From Chitinophaga pinensis (GTDB lineage: Bacteria; Bacteroidota; Bacteroidia; Chitinophagales; Chitinophagaceae): a DNA stretch of 38,877 nt. Under the pieces are notes generated by a model. It saw only the letters and a list, made by a program, of their open reading frames with translations, was not told the DNA's origin and made no database searches. The stretch covers positions 1 through 38,877 of the forward strand of contig CAMBTV010000002.1 in NCBI GenBank assembly GCA_945870835.1. The letters are read 5' to 3'. Position numbers and translations under genes: made by a program. The first letter of the stretch is position 1. Each line of letters opens with the position of its first letter. Below are positions 31,641-38,877 of this stretch, one piece after another.

Positions 31641-33014
31641 ATGATACAAAAAACAATAATTCTAGTATTTACTATTTTACTTTCTTTGGGCGCTGCAGCC
31701 CAGAAAGAAGATTCATTAGCCATCAAAAACATTGCTGATAATATATTAATTCATGGAACGGCGTATGAAAATCTTCGGCAGATTTGTAAAAAAATTGGTC
31801 CAAGGTTAAGTGGTTCAACACAAGCTCAAAAAGCAGTAGAGGTAACTGCAAAAATGTTAAAAGATGCCGGAGCAGATACGGTTTACCTCCAGCCTTGTAT
31901 GGTTCCTCATTGGGTTAGGGGTTCAAAAGAAGTAGGGTATATCAATTTACCTAATGGATCTAAATATCCATTAAATCTTTGTTCTCTTGGCAATTCAGAA
32001 GGTACAGGACTGAAAGGAATCTCTGCTCCAATAGTTCAGGTTAATAATTTTATAGAATTAAAGCAATTGGGCAAAGCAGGTATCAATGGAAAAATTGTTT
32101 TCTTTAATTTCGAAATGAATCCTACCTACATAGCAACTTTCAATGCCTATGGTGAGAGTGGTCGTTCTAGAACCGATGGTCCTTCTTTAGCAGCAAGTTA
32201 TGGAGCCGCAGGAGTGCTGGTTCGTTCGTTGGCAAGTAATTTTGACGACTATCCACATACAGGTGTTACTATCTACAACGATTCTTTTCCTAAAATACCT
32301 GCTGTAGCAATTAGTACTAATAATGCCATTTGGTTATCTAAACAAATAACAAAGGGCCAAAAGCTAACTGCATATTTTAAGAATACCTGCACTATGCTGC
32401 CTGATGAACCATCATTTAATGTGGTTGGAGAAATTAGAGGCAGTAAGTTACCAAAGGAAATTATTACTGTTGGCGGTCATTTGGATAGTTGGGATCTTGC
32501 TGAAGGCGCTCAAGATGATGGGGCAGGATGTGTGCAAAGTATTGAAGTTATTAGAGCTTTTAAGGCTACCGGTATTCGTCCACTTAGGACTGTAAGAGCG
32601 GTAATGTTTATGAATGAAGAAAATGGAGGAAGAGGGGGTGATAAATACCTTGAATTAGCCTTGTTAAATAAGGAGAACCATCTTTTTGCTTTAGAAAGTG
32701 ATGCAGGTGGTTTTTCTCCCAGAGGTTTTTCTCTTGACATGCGCGAAGCTCAGGTTAATAAGATTAGACAATGGAAAAACTTATTTTACCCTTATGGAGT
32801 GTATGATTTTTCAGCCTCCGGAAGTGGGTCTGATGTTGGCCCTTTAAAAGTTACCGGTGCCGCATTGGCTGGACTTAGACCAGATAGTCAACGATACTTT
32901 GATGTTCACCATGCCGCTACAGATGTTTTTGAAAACGTAAGTCGGAGAGAACTTCATATGGGAGCCTTGAATATGGCAGCTCTTATCTTTTTGGTAGATA
33001 AATACGGATTATAA
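31641..33014 (+). CDS. secreted M28-family zinc peptidase
   Basis: A 457-residue exported metallopeptidase. A signal peptide (about 1-21, GAAAQK) is followed by a PA-type insert (about 125-245) and an M28 catalytic domain. The di-zinc ligands are visible as H280 and D282 in VGGHLDSWD, D292 in GAQDDGAG, E326/E327 in FMNEENGG, D354 in ALESDAGG and H423 or H424 in DVHHAATD. Members are aminopeptidases or carboxypeptidases acting on peptides outside the cytoplasm; the specificity here is unknown. No C-terminal T9SS sorting domain is visible, so it is probably periplasmic. The ATG at 31641 gives a canonical signal peptide. The next gene follows after 22 nt. Confidence 0.92.
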   Translation: MIQKTIILVFTILLSLGAAAQKEDSLAIKNIADNILIHGTAYENLRQICKKIGPRLSGSTQAQKAVEVTAKMLKDAGADTVYLQPCMVPHWVRGSKEVGYINLPNGSKYPLNLCSLGNSEGTGLKGISAPIVQVNNFIELKQLGKAGINGKIVFFNFEMNPTYIATFNAYGESGRSRTDGPSLAASYGAAGVLVRSLASNFDDYPHTGVTIYNDSFPKIPAVAISTNNAIWLSKQITKGQKLTAYFKNTCTMLPDEPSFNVVGEIRGSKLPKEIITVGGHLDSWDLAEGAQDDGAGCVQSIEVIRAFKATGIRPLRTVRAVMFMNEENGGRGGDKYLELALLNKENHLFALESDAGGFSPRGFSLDMREAQVNKIRQWKNLFYPYGVYDFSASGSGSDVGPLKVTGAALAGLRPDSQRYFDVHHAATDVFENVSRRELHMGALNMAALIFLVDKYGL

Positions 33015-33036
33015 AGTACAATGCAATTTGTTAAAT

Positions 33037-33459
33037 ATGGAAGAAAGTGCACTATTAAAAAATTCAAAAAGAAAAATGCCCAGCTATAAAAAAATTCTGT
33101 ATTCAATCTTTTTTTGTTTGATCATTGGGTTGTCAATAGTTGGTTATTGGAAGTACTATTTCACATTCAGTGAGGGATATCGAACTGGGTTAATTCAAAA
33201 ATTATCTTATAAAGGAATTTTTTTTAAAACCTATGAAGGGGAGTTGGTGTTAAGTAGTTTGGTTTCTTCTAACAATATCGCACTGGCTTCAGAAAAATTT
33301 TATTTTTCAGTACCCAGTGACAGCATCGCTAATCTTCTACAAAACTATGAGGGAAAACAAGTGAAACTTCATTATGTACAAAAGAATCATTCTATTTGTT
33401 GGCGAGGCGATAGTGAGTATTTAGTTGATGGTATTACCATCCAGTCAAATTTTAAATAA
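33037..33459 (+). CDS. membrane-anchored protein of unknown function
   Basis: A protein of about 140 residues with one N-terminal transmembrane helix (about 20-40, KKILYSIFFCLIIGLSIVG) and an extracytoplasmic beta-rich domain. The domain contains GYRTGLIQKLSYKGIFFKTYEGEL and ends near YLVDGITIQ. I do not recognise a characterised family, although similar short anchored proteins seem common in Bacteroidota. The open frame begins with a TTG at 33028; I use the ATG three codons later at 33037. A third option is the ATG at 33076, just before the helix. It follows the M28 peptidase by 22 nt and converges on the RsmI-like gene, with stops 4 nt apart. Confidence 0.72.
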   Translation: MEESALLKNSKRKMPSYKKILYSIFFCLIIGLSIVGYWKYYFTFSEGYRTGLIQKLSYKGIFFKTYEGELVLSSLVSSNNIALASEKFYFSVPSDSIANLLQNYEGKQVKLHYVQKNHSICWRGDSEYLVDGITIQSNFK

Positions 33460-33463
33460 AAAT

Positions 33464-34162
33464 CTATTGGGCTTGCAATAGAAATATGACTGGCTTTTTA
33501 TGAAAGTCAATTTCTTCTTTTTGCCAATCAGCGACTGTTTTGGTTTTGACAAATTCATTGGTACCCGTTAGCTCCGCGGCTATACAAATCCTTGTAGTTG
33601 CCTTACAATTTTTTAATAGGGTTTCTATTAATTGATTGTTTCTGTAGGGAGTTTCAATAAATATTTCAGTGCTATTTTTTTTTGCAGAACTAGATTCCAT
33701 TTCCTTGATTGTTTTTGCGCGCTCGATATTATCAATCGGAAGGTATCCAACAAATTCAAATTGTTGGCCGTTCATTCCACTCGCCATTAGTGCCAAAAGA
33801 ATAGAACTTGGCCCCACTAGCGGTTTTACAATTACATTTAATTGCTGAGCAAGTTCAACGAGTATTTGCCCAGGATCAGCAATTCCAGGACATCCAGCTT
33901 CGCTAATAATTGCTATATTTTTTCCTTCTTTTATTTTTTGCCGGAAACTAATTTTTTGTTCTTCCTCAGCCTTGTGAATGGTAAACCATTCAAAATCATC
34001 AATTACAATATCCTTACAAATGCTTTTTAAAAAACGTCGAGTGGTGCGTTCATTTTCTGCAAAAATTACCTTACAATCTTTTACTGCATCTATTAAATAA
34101 GTTGGAATCGTTTGAAGTGCTGACTCATCTAATACAGATGGAACTAAGTACACTTTACTCAT
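33464..34162 (-). CDS. short RsmI-like SAM-dependent methyltransferase
   Basis: A 232-residue tetrapyrrole-methylase-fold protein related to RsmI, the 16S rRNA C1402 ribose methyltransferase. It keeps the SAM-binding ISEAGCPGIADPG (RsmI: DAGTPxISDPG-like), the GPSSILLALMASGM segment and FVGYLP. It lacks the usual RsmI N-terminus and the C-terminal HTH-like extension, ending at about 230 instead of 280 or more residues. From memory, this short form is a widespread second copy in Bacteroidota, so I do not assign RsmI. The substrate is unknown. The ATG at 34162 is followed by a typical first strand, SKVYLVPSVL. It is 89 nt downstream of the EI24 gene. Confidence 0.85.
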   Translation of the reverse strand: MSKVYLVPSVLDESALQTIPTYLIDAVKDCKVIFAENERTTRRFLKSICKDIVIDDFEWFTIHKAEEEQKISFRQKIKEGKNIAIISEAGCPGIADPGQILVELAQQLNVIVKPLVGPSSILLALMASGMNGQQFEFVGYLPIDNIERAKTIKEMESSSAKKNSTEIFIETPYRNNQLIETLLKNCKATTRICIAAELTGTNEFVKTKTVADWQKEEIDFHKKPVIFLLQAQ

Positions 34163-34251
34163 AGGGTGATTCTTTTATTGAAATATAAATGATTGAGTTT
34201 TTCGATTGATCGAGATATTTTTTTGCCAATGTTTTTATTAAGATTACTAAT

Positions 34252-35007
34252 TTATTGACGGGTTTTATAAAAACTAATGGTAGCAGCTATAACTGAATAG
34301 CTAGGTGCTAAAACCCAACCAACTCCAACTAAAAGATGCATCAGGTAAAATACGATTCCATTTCCAATGGCCAGCCCTTTATGATCGCTGATGAATGCAA
34401 TACTTTGAGAGGAGGATAATTTATTTCTTTCGCAACTATAATCGAGCATTGAAAATCCGAGGTAGTAAGCTTCAATTAATATTGCAAAAAATGGAGTAAA
34501 CCATCCAATGAAAGGAATAAATGATAAAATTAATATTGATAAAATATATACTGATTGCCATAAAGAATTACGCAATACCAATTTCACGCTTCTAGCAATA
34601 TCCTTTAATAGTTGATTGAAACTAAATGGAAATTCCTTGTTTTCCATGATGGCTTCTGTCTTTTCACTTAGGTAAGCAAAAAGTGGAGAACCGATAATTA
34701 AAAAAATATATTTAAATAAAGAAAAATAAAATAGCATCAATACCAATTGAAGAATTACCTGTCCAAAAATAAATAGAAACTTAAGCCAGCTCTCTTCTAA
34801 TGTCAACATCCATTTTTTTAAGCCAGTTAAAGAAAAGAGAAGGTCGATTGCATTTCCACTGCTAATCCAAAATAAGTAAATACCTACGCCGAACAACAAA
34901 GAATAGATAATTCCTGGTATTAAAATCCATTTCCAAAGGCGATGCTTAATGATAAACATATGGGCCAGGTAATAAGATTGAAAGGCTGTAATAATATCTT
35001 TTAACAT
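34252..35007 (-). CDS. EI24 (CysZ-like) domain membrane protein
   Basis: A 251-residue integral membrane protein of the EI24 superfamily. Six or so hydrophobic segments are seen (about 28-48, 72-90, 95-112, 145-165, 168-188 and 218-240). The family-like central part contains FSMLDYSCERNKLS, resembling the D-x-P-x2-R-x-R region of EI24/CysZ proteins. CysZ transports sulfate in E. coli, but this Bacteroidota form lacks neighbouring cys genes, so a transport role is unproven. A TAnnTTTG box 8 nt before the ATG implies a short leader. Standing between the RsmI-like gene and a PorP-like gene gives no functional hint. Confidence 0.8.
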   Translation of the reverse strand: MLKDIITAFQSYYLAHMFIIKHRLWKWILIPGIIYSLLFGVGIYLFWISSGNAIDLLFSLTGLKKWMLTLEESWLKFLFIFGQVILQLVLMLFYFSLFKYIFLIIGSPLFAYLSEKTEAIMENKEFPFSFNQLLKDIARSVKLVLRNSLWQSVYILSILILSFIPFIGWFTPFFAILIEAYYLGFSMLDYSCERNKLSSSQSIAFISDHKGLAIGNGIVFYLMHLLVGVGWVLAPSYSVIAATISFYKTRQ

Positions 35008-35015
35008 TCGTTTGG

Positions 35016-35023
35016 CAAAGCTA
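35016..35023 (-). promoter_or_regulatory. candidate -7 box (TAGCTTTG) for the EI24 gene
   Basis: Exact TAnnTTTG on the minus strand, ending 8 nt before the ATG at 35007. The nearest upstream TTTG leaves only 15 nt, so no standard -33 is present. Confidence 0.45.
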
Positions 35024-35213
35024 TTTTAATGGTCATTTCAAAAAGACTAAATAACAAGTTGTTGGTCGAGTTTTAAATTTATTGAGTGTCAAAAATTAAC
35101 TTGTTCTATTGAAAAAGCTATTTGATTGACAAAACAAAATACAATTTAGTTGAATCAGTTAACGATTTGATGCATTTAATATTTAACAGCGTTAGTATTA
35201 TTTCAAAAATTGA

Positions 35214-36218
35214 TTAAAATTTTGGACAAGGAATACCTTTCGTTTGACTCGTTTTCTTAATATAAATTAAGGAAAACTCTGAGCCGCCTCTACTTACTGT
35301 AGCTGCCTTGAGACTAGATGTATTAATATCATAACTAGCTCCAATTCTCAGCCCTTTTATCTCAATGCCTAAATAGGGTATAAGTGCAACATTCATTCGA
35401 ATCCAGGTACCAAAATATAAATTGCTAGGATTGTCAGAATCGCCATTTAGATTAGCAGATATTGCAGCTCCCGCTAATGTTTCACTGGCATTATTTTGAA
35501 TCTGGTGGATCAAAGACGCATTTAGGGATAGTTGGTCATTTAAAGGAAAAGAATATCCTCCATGAATCGTAACTCTTGAGGAAAGATTCCATACTTTGTC
35601 AATAAAACTAAGATTAGGTCTATTGATATGATATATGGAGGCACCCAGGTAATAATTATTTGAACCAGTGCTTGATCCAGAATATAGAATACCTGCATTT
35701 ACGTCTAGGTAATTTTGTGTATCTCCATTGTTTAATCTTTCTGCCGTAGAACCTGTAAAACCATTTTGGGTTAATTGATCTTCAAATGTTAATTTATTAA
35801 AGTCAAGTATAGTGCTGCTGTAGGTAGTCTGAAAACCAGCTCCCAGGGTGTTGTATCCATTTTCATCCAGTGATTTATGGTAGCTTAGCGACAATGAGCC
35901 ATAATTGAGTTTTAAAGCGGCATCCGCACTCTGGTCGCTTAAAGCAGAAAATCCAATTCCAAAAATATCACCTTCGCCAATTTTATTTTTCAACATATTG
36001 AAATCAGCAGAAGCTCCAGTGGTTACATAAGCTTTGGGTATAGAAGGCCATTGATCACGATGGATGGCAGTCATTCTAAAGTCTCCATCAAATTTGCCAG
36101 TAAATGCTGGATTAAGGGTGAGAGGCGAAGCGAAAAATTGAGAAAAATGAGGATCCTGCCCTTTTACAAAAATAAAAAGTAACATAGCCCCTAGTGATAT
36201 GAATAATTTTCTCTTCAT
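35214..36218 (-). CDS. PorP/SprF family type IX secretion membrane protein
   Basis: A 334-residue outer-membrane beta-barrel of the PorP/SprF family. A signal peptide (about 1-20, FVKGQDPH) is followed by the family opening HFSQFFASPLTLNPAFTGKFDGDFR (seen in two parts at about 24-48). Repeated amphipathic strands follow, for example YNTLGAGFQTTYSSTILDF and YYLGASIYHINRPNLSF, ending near GSEFSLIYI. The family includes PorP, a core T9SS-associated protein, and SprF paralogues that pair with individual large adhesins such as SprB. This copy has no adhesin gene beside it and no porKLMN cluster, so paralogue status cannot be settled. The 182-nt upstream gap and 206-nt downstream gap suggest a single-gene transcript. 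Confidence 0.88.
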   Translation of the reverse strand: MKRKLFISLGAMLLFIFVKGQDPHFSQFFASPLTLNPAFTGKFDGDFRMTAIHRDQWPSIPKAYVTTGASADFNMLKNKIGEGDIFGIGFSALSDQSADAALKLNYGSLSLSYHKSLDENGYNTLGAGFQTTYSSTILDFNKLTFEDQLTQNGFTGSTAERLNNGDTQNYLDVNAGILYSGSSTGSNNYYLGASIYHINRPNLSFIDKVWNLSSRVTIHGGYSFPLNDQLSLNASLIHQIQNNASETLAGAAISANLNGDSDNPSNLYFGTWIRMNVALIPYLGIEIKGLRIGASYDINTSSLKAATVSRGGSEFSLIYIKKTSQTKGIPCPKF

Positions 36219-36400
36219 TTAAATAATAGCAAATAATTTTTCTTACAATGATTAGTAAATTCTTATCTGCAAGTTCGGACTATTATTTTACAAAAAATTG
36301 CTTCTTATGAGTTTAGTCTTTTGTAATGTATTAATTATACAAATCTTATATATTATTTTTTTGTAAAAAGATAAGAGAATCTATATACTTTAACTCTTTT

Positions 36401-37051
36401 CTAAGATTGTATTTTTTGTCCGAAAGCAAGGTCTCCTGCATCTCCTAAACCTGGAACGATATAACCCTTAGCAGTTAATTCGTCATCTATATCTCCACAC
36501 CATATTGTGGCATTGGTATGAGCCTTTAAAACATATTCAAGGCCTACAGTACAAGCAATAGCACAGACAATGTGCAGCTCTTTTATATTCCCTTCATTTT
36601 TCAAATATTGAATCACTTTTACAAGGGAAGCTCCAGTTGCAATCATTGGATCGCTAATAATTACCACTTTATCTTCTATCACTGGGCAACTCATGTACTC
36701 AAGTTGTATTTCGAAACTCCCGTCTAAATTATGTTTGCGGTAGGCACTTATAAATGCATTTTCTGCCTTATCAAAATAATTCAATAATCCATTGTGCATT
36801 CCAAGACCAGCCCTAAGTATAGTGGCTAATATAGGTTGAAACTGCAATACGCTACAGCTAGCTATTCCTAATGGAGTTGTAACTTCTTTGTTTTTCCAAG
36901 ATAATTTTTTACTGATTTCATATGCGGCTACTTCTGCTATTCGTTCTAGATTTCTTCTAAAACGCATTTGATCACATTGGATATCTTGGTCTCTTAACTC
37001 TGCTATCCAATTACTCACCAACGAATGCTGTTCGCTTAAATTAATTATCAT
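36401..37051 (-). CDS. upp: uracil phosphoribosyltransferase
   Basis: A 216-residue UPRTase. The PRPP-binding loop DPMIATGAS lies at 134-142 after the VVIISDPM strand, and TILRAGLGMHNGLLNYF is the conserved dimer and flexible-loop region. The C-terminal uracil-binding stretch is GYIVPGLGDAGDLAFG. It converts uracil and PRPP to UMP for salvage. It follows the adenine deaminase gene on the same strand with 38 nt between them, a salvage pair probably transcribed together. The ATG at 37051 is the only early start. Confidence 0.95.
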   Translation of the reverse strand: MIINLSEQHSLVSNWIAELRDQDIQCDQMRFRRNLERIAEVAAYEISKKLSWKNKEVTTPLGIASCSVLQFQPILATILRAGLGMHNGLLNYFDKAENAFISAYRKHNLDGSFEIQLEYMSCPVIEDKVVIISDPMIATGASLVKVIQYLKNEGNIKELHIVCAIACTVGLEYVLKAHTNATIWCGDIDDELTAKGYIVPGLGDAGDLAFGQKIQS

Positions 37052-37089
37052 ATTGTATGTTAGATTTTAGTAGCAATTTTTTATGAGTA

Positions 37090-38733
37090 CTAATTTTTAC
37101 AATTTACTAAAAATTTAAAATGATCTCCATCAAAAAGTCCGAGATCGCTAAGTTTAATATGAGGTATTACTAAAAGCGCCATAAAAGATAAAGTCATGAA
37201 GGGGGCTTCTAATGTTGATCCTAGCTCATTTTTTACCATTTTGTCAATTGCTGTGTAGGACTCGGCTACATGATAACCATCTTCATTGCTCATTAAACCA
37301 GCAACAGGTAAAGCTAATATTATTTCTCTTTGAGATGAAACACAGCTAACTCCTCCTTTTGTTTTGATTACTAAGTTTACTGCTTTACAAATACTTTCAT
37401 CGTCAACACCAACCGCAATGATATTGTGACTATCATGAGCAACAGTAGATGCAATGGCTCCCTGTTTTAATCCAAAGTTTTTTACAAACGCCTTTGATAT
37501 AGGAGCTTTTGTATATCGATTGATAACTACTAACTTTAAAATATCATTGCTAACATCGCTTACAATTTCGCCTGCTTCAATTTTTGGTATTAATAAAAGT
37601 TGATTGGTGATCAATTGGCCTTCCAATGCTTCTATTACAAAAATTTCTTTTTCATTTCCATACCTAATAGAAAAGTCCTTTACTGATTGTTCTATGCAAT
37701 TGAACTGATTGATTGGTTGCGAAACATTACCATTTATAAAGGACTTTCCATTTTCCGCAACTAATTCACCATCGATATAGGTTTGCAGTACTGAAAAATT
37801 GATCAAATCTTCTACGACTATAAAGTCGGCAGCATCATTTACTCTTAGTAAACCAACGTCCATTTTATAATGTAAAGCAGGATTGATGCACGCAGCTTTT
37901 AAAACCTTTAATGGATGGATACCTTTTGCAATAGCTCTAGCGCAAAGAAGGTTGATATGTCCTTCCACCAAACTATCGGGATGCTTATCATCACTACAAA
38001 ACATTATTTTATCTGGAAACTCGTTTAATAAATCAATTAGAGCATCAAAATTTTTAGCAGCACTTCCTTCTCTAATTAAAATCTTCATGCCATAATTTAA
38101 TTTTTCCAAAGCTTCAGCCTCCGTAAAACATTCGTGGTCGGAACTGATACCAGCATTTATATAATTAAAAGCGTCTATTCCTCTTAGTCCAGGCGCATGC
38201 CCATCAATTGGTTTGTTGTATTTTTTTGCAGAGGCAATTTTTTTTAGCACTTCTTTATCTCCCATCAAAACACCAGGAAAATTCATCATTTCACTCAAGT
38301 ACTTAATTTCATTTTTTTTAAGTAGCGCATCTACGTCTTCTGAGGTCAATACAGCACCGGCTGTTTCAAAATTAGTTGCGGGTACACAACTAGGTGCACC
38401 AAAGTGAAATTTAAAAGGAACTGTTTTACCATTTAAAACCATAAACTCAACCCCCTCCATTCCACATACATTGGCAATTTCATGAGGGTCGCTTACAGTA
38501 GCTACTGTGCCATGTACAACTGCGAGTTTAGCAAATTCACTGGGCACCAACATAGAGCTTTCTATGTGAACGTGGCTATCAATAAAACCGGGAATAATAA
38601 ATGCAGTTTGCGTTTTAATTGTTGATTCAATTTGCTCTATTGATACAATTTTTTTTTGATCAATTGTGATCTCACCAAAAAAAATATTTTCGTTGAAAAG
38701 GTCTACAATATTTCCACTTATTTTCTTTGACAT
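37090..38733 (-). CDS. ade: adenine deaminase
   Basis: A 547-residue amidohydrolase-superfamily adenine deaminase. The metal site HVHIESS gives H54, H56 and E58, with [14 protein letters not shown] and the second-shell [11 protein letters not shown] and [11 protein letters not shown] following. The C-terminal [12 protein letters not shown] and [12 protein letters not shown] complete the family pattern. It deaminates adenine to hypoxanthine for purine salvage. Length is normal (about 540-590). A TAnnTTTG box lies 20 nt before the ATG at 38733, and upp follows 38 nt after the stop. The two probably form a nucleobase-salvage operon. Confidence 0.95.
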   Translation of the reverse strand: MSKKISGNIVDLFNENIFFGEITIDQKKIVSIEQIESTIKTQTAFIIPGFIDSHVHIESSMLVPSEFAKLAVVHGTVATVSDPHEIANVCGMEGVEFMVLNGKTVPFKFHFGAPSCVPATNFETAGAVLTSEDVDALLKKNEIKYLSEMMNFPGVLMGDKEVLKKIASAKKYNKPIDGHAPGLRGIDAFNYINAGISSDHECFTEAEALEKLNYGMKILIREGSAAKNFDALIDLLNEFPDKIMFCSDDKHPDSLVEGHINLLCARAIAKGIHPLKVLKAACINPALHYKMDVGLLRVNDAADFIVVEDLINFSVLQTYIDGELVAENGKSFINGNVSQPINQFNCIEQSVKDFSIRYGNEKEIFVIEALEGQLITNQLLLIPKIEAGEIVSDVSNDILKLVVINRYTKAPISKAFVKNFGLKQGAIASTVAHDSHNIIAVGVDDESICKAVNLVIKTKGGVSCVSSQREIILALPVAGLMSNEDGYHVAESYTAIDKMVKNELGSTLEAPFMTLSFMALLVIPHIKLSDLGLFDGDHFKFLVNCKN

Positions 38734-38753
38734 TTTAAATTATATAGTTGAAA

Positions 38754-38761
38754 CAAATATA
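38754..38761 (-). promoter_or_regulatory. candidate -7 box (TATATTTG) for ade-upp
   Basis: Exact TAnnTTTG on the minus strand, 20 nt before the ade ATG. No -33 TTG at 19 nt was found. Confidence 0.45.
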
Positions 38762-38849
38762 AGTCCGTTTCTACGAATGGATTGAATGAAATTAAATTAT
38801 CAACAATTTTAATATTGCAAGGTCTTGATTATTTTAAATTTAAAATTTT

Positions 38850-38877
38850 ATGAGTATTATTGCTTGTAGTAGAAATT
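38850..38877 (+). CDS. possible start of a gene cut by the window edge
   Basis: An ATG at 38850 opens nine codons (MSIIACSRN) before the window ends. A one-mismatch -7 box, TAATATTG, lies 32 nt upstream at 38810-38817. It may be the first part of a plus-strand gene divergent from ade. Only the following sequence could decide. Confidence 0.25.

Noticed and set aside
1-38877. A novel defence, mobile or biosynthetic system
   Set aside because: Every substantial gene belongs to core metabolism, envelope, secretion or a known Bacteroidota family. I saw no toxin-antitoxin pair, nuclease/helicase cluster, transposase, integrase, direct-repeat array or biosynthetic cluster.

Overview
The window is an AT-rich stretch of bacterial chromosome from a member of the Bacteroidota, probably order Chitinophagales (Chitinophagaceae-like). 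The evidence is the recurrent Bacteroidota promoter -7 motif TAnnTTTG, type IX secretion/gliding proteins (GldJ, PorV, a PorP/SprF family protein), bacillithiol synthase BshA, and families largely confined to the phylum (DUF6702, DUF4292, the short RsmI-like methylase). The genus is inference. I saw no rRNA, tRNA, CRISPR array, insertion sequence, prophage or integrase. Gene order and composition look like ordinary core chromosome, not an island.

Layout. Positions 1-7.2 kb: a DUF6702 protein, a CNNM/CorC-type membrane protein, then a minus-strand cassette of GT39 glycosyltransferase, GtrA-like protein and PAP2 phosphatase that looks like a polyprenyl-phosphate envelope-sugar module. After it comes a minus-strand run of a four-helix membrane protein, SurE, a small membrane protein and a methyltransferase. 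Positions 7.3-10.4 kb (plus strand): a LexA-like XRE-S24 repressor with an operator-rich promoter, SSB, a strong terminator, and ExbB/ExbD. Positions 10.4-17.7 kb: housekeeping genes prmC, ribD, yigZ-type, Mpo1-like, pyrF, mrp, a CarboxypepD_reg-like secreted protein, aroK and a DUF423 protein. Positions 17.7-26.8 kb: a 7TM sensor histidine kinase divergent from ftsK, then murF, gldJ and divergent porV. Positions 26.9-33.5 kb: ispF, dut, a DUF4292 lipoprotein, an EnvC-like amidase activator, bshA with a previously unmarked 41-codon ORF in front of it, a secreted M28 peptidase and an unknown membrane-anchored protein. Positions 33.5-38.9 kb (minus strand): an RsmI-like methylase, an EI24 membrane protein, a PorP-like protein, upp and adenine deaminase. 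The first codons of a possible plus-strand gene lie at the right edge.

Themes. Many genes serve the envelope: sugar transfer (GT39/GtrA/PAP2), peptidoglycan (MurF, EnvC-like), division and chromosome segregation (FtsK), type IX secretion (GldJ, PorV, PorP-like) and energy transduction (ExbB/D). A second group handles nucleotides and cofactors (PyrF, Upp, adenine deaminase, Dut, SurE, RibD, IspF, Mrp, BshA).

The most interesting signals are regulatory rather than a new multi-gene system. Two identical ACTAA-N5-TTAGT dyads flank the -7 box of the LexA-like gene. At murF, pyrF, ftsK, prmC and ribD a TAnnTTTG box ends only 4-5 nt before the start codon, which predicts leaderless mRNAs and corrects the prmC start. 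Several genes can only start at TTG. A small ORF sits 5 nt upstream of bshA. I found no convincing undescribed multi-gene system here.
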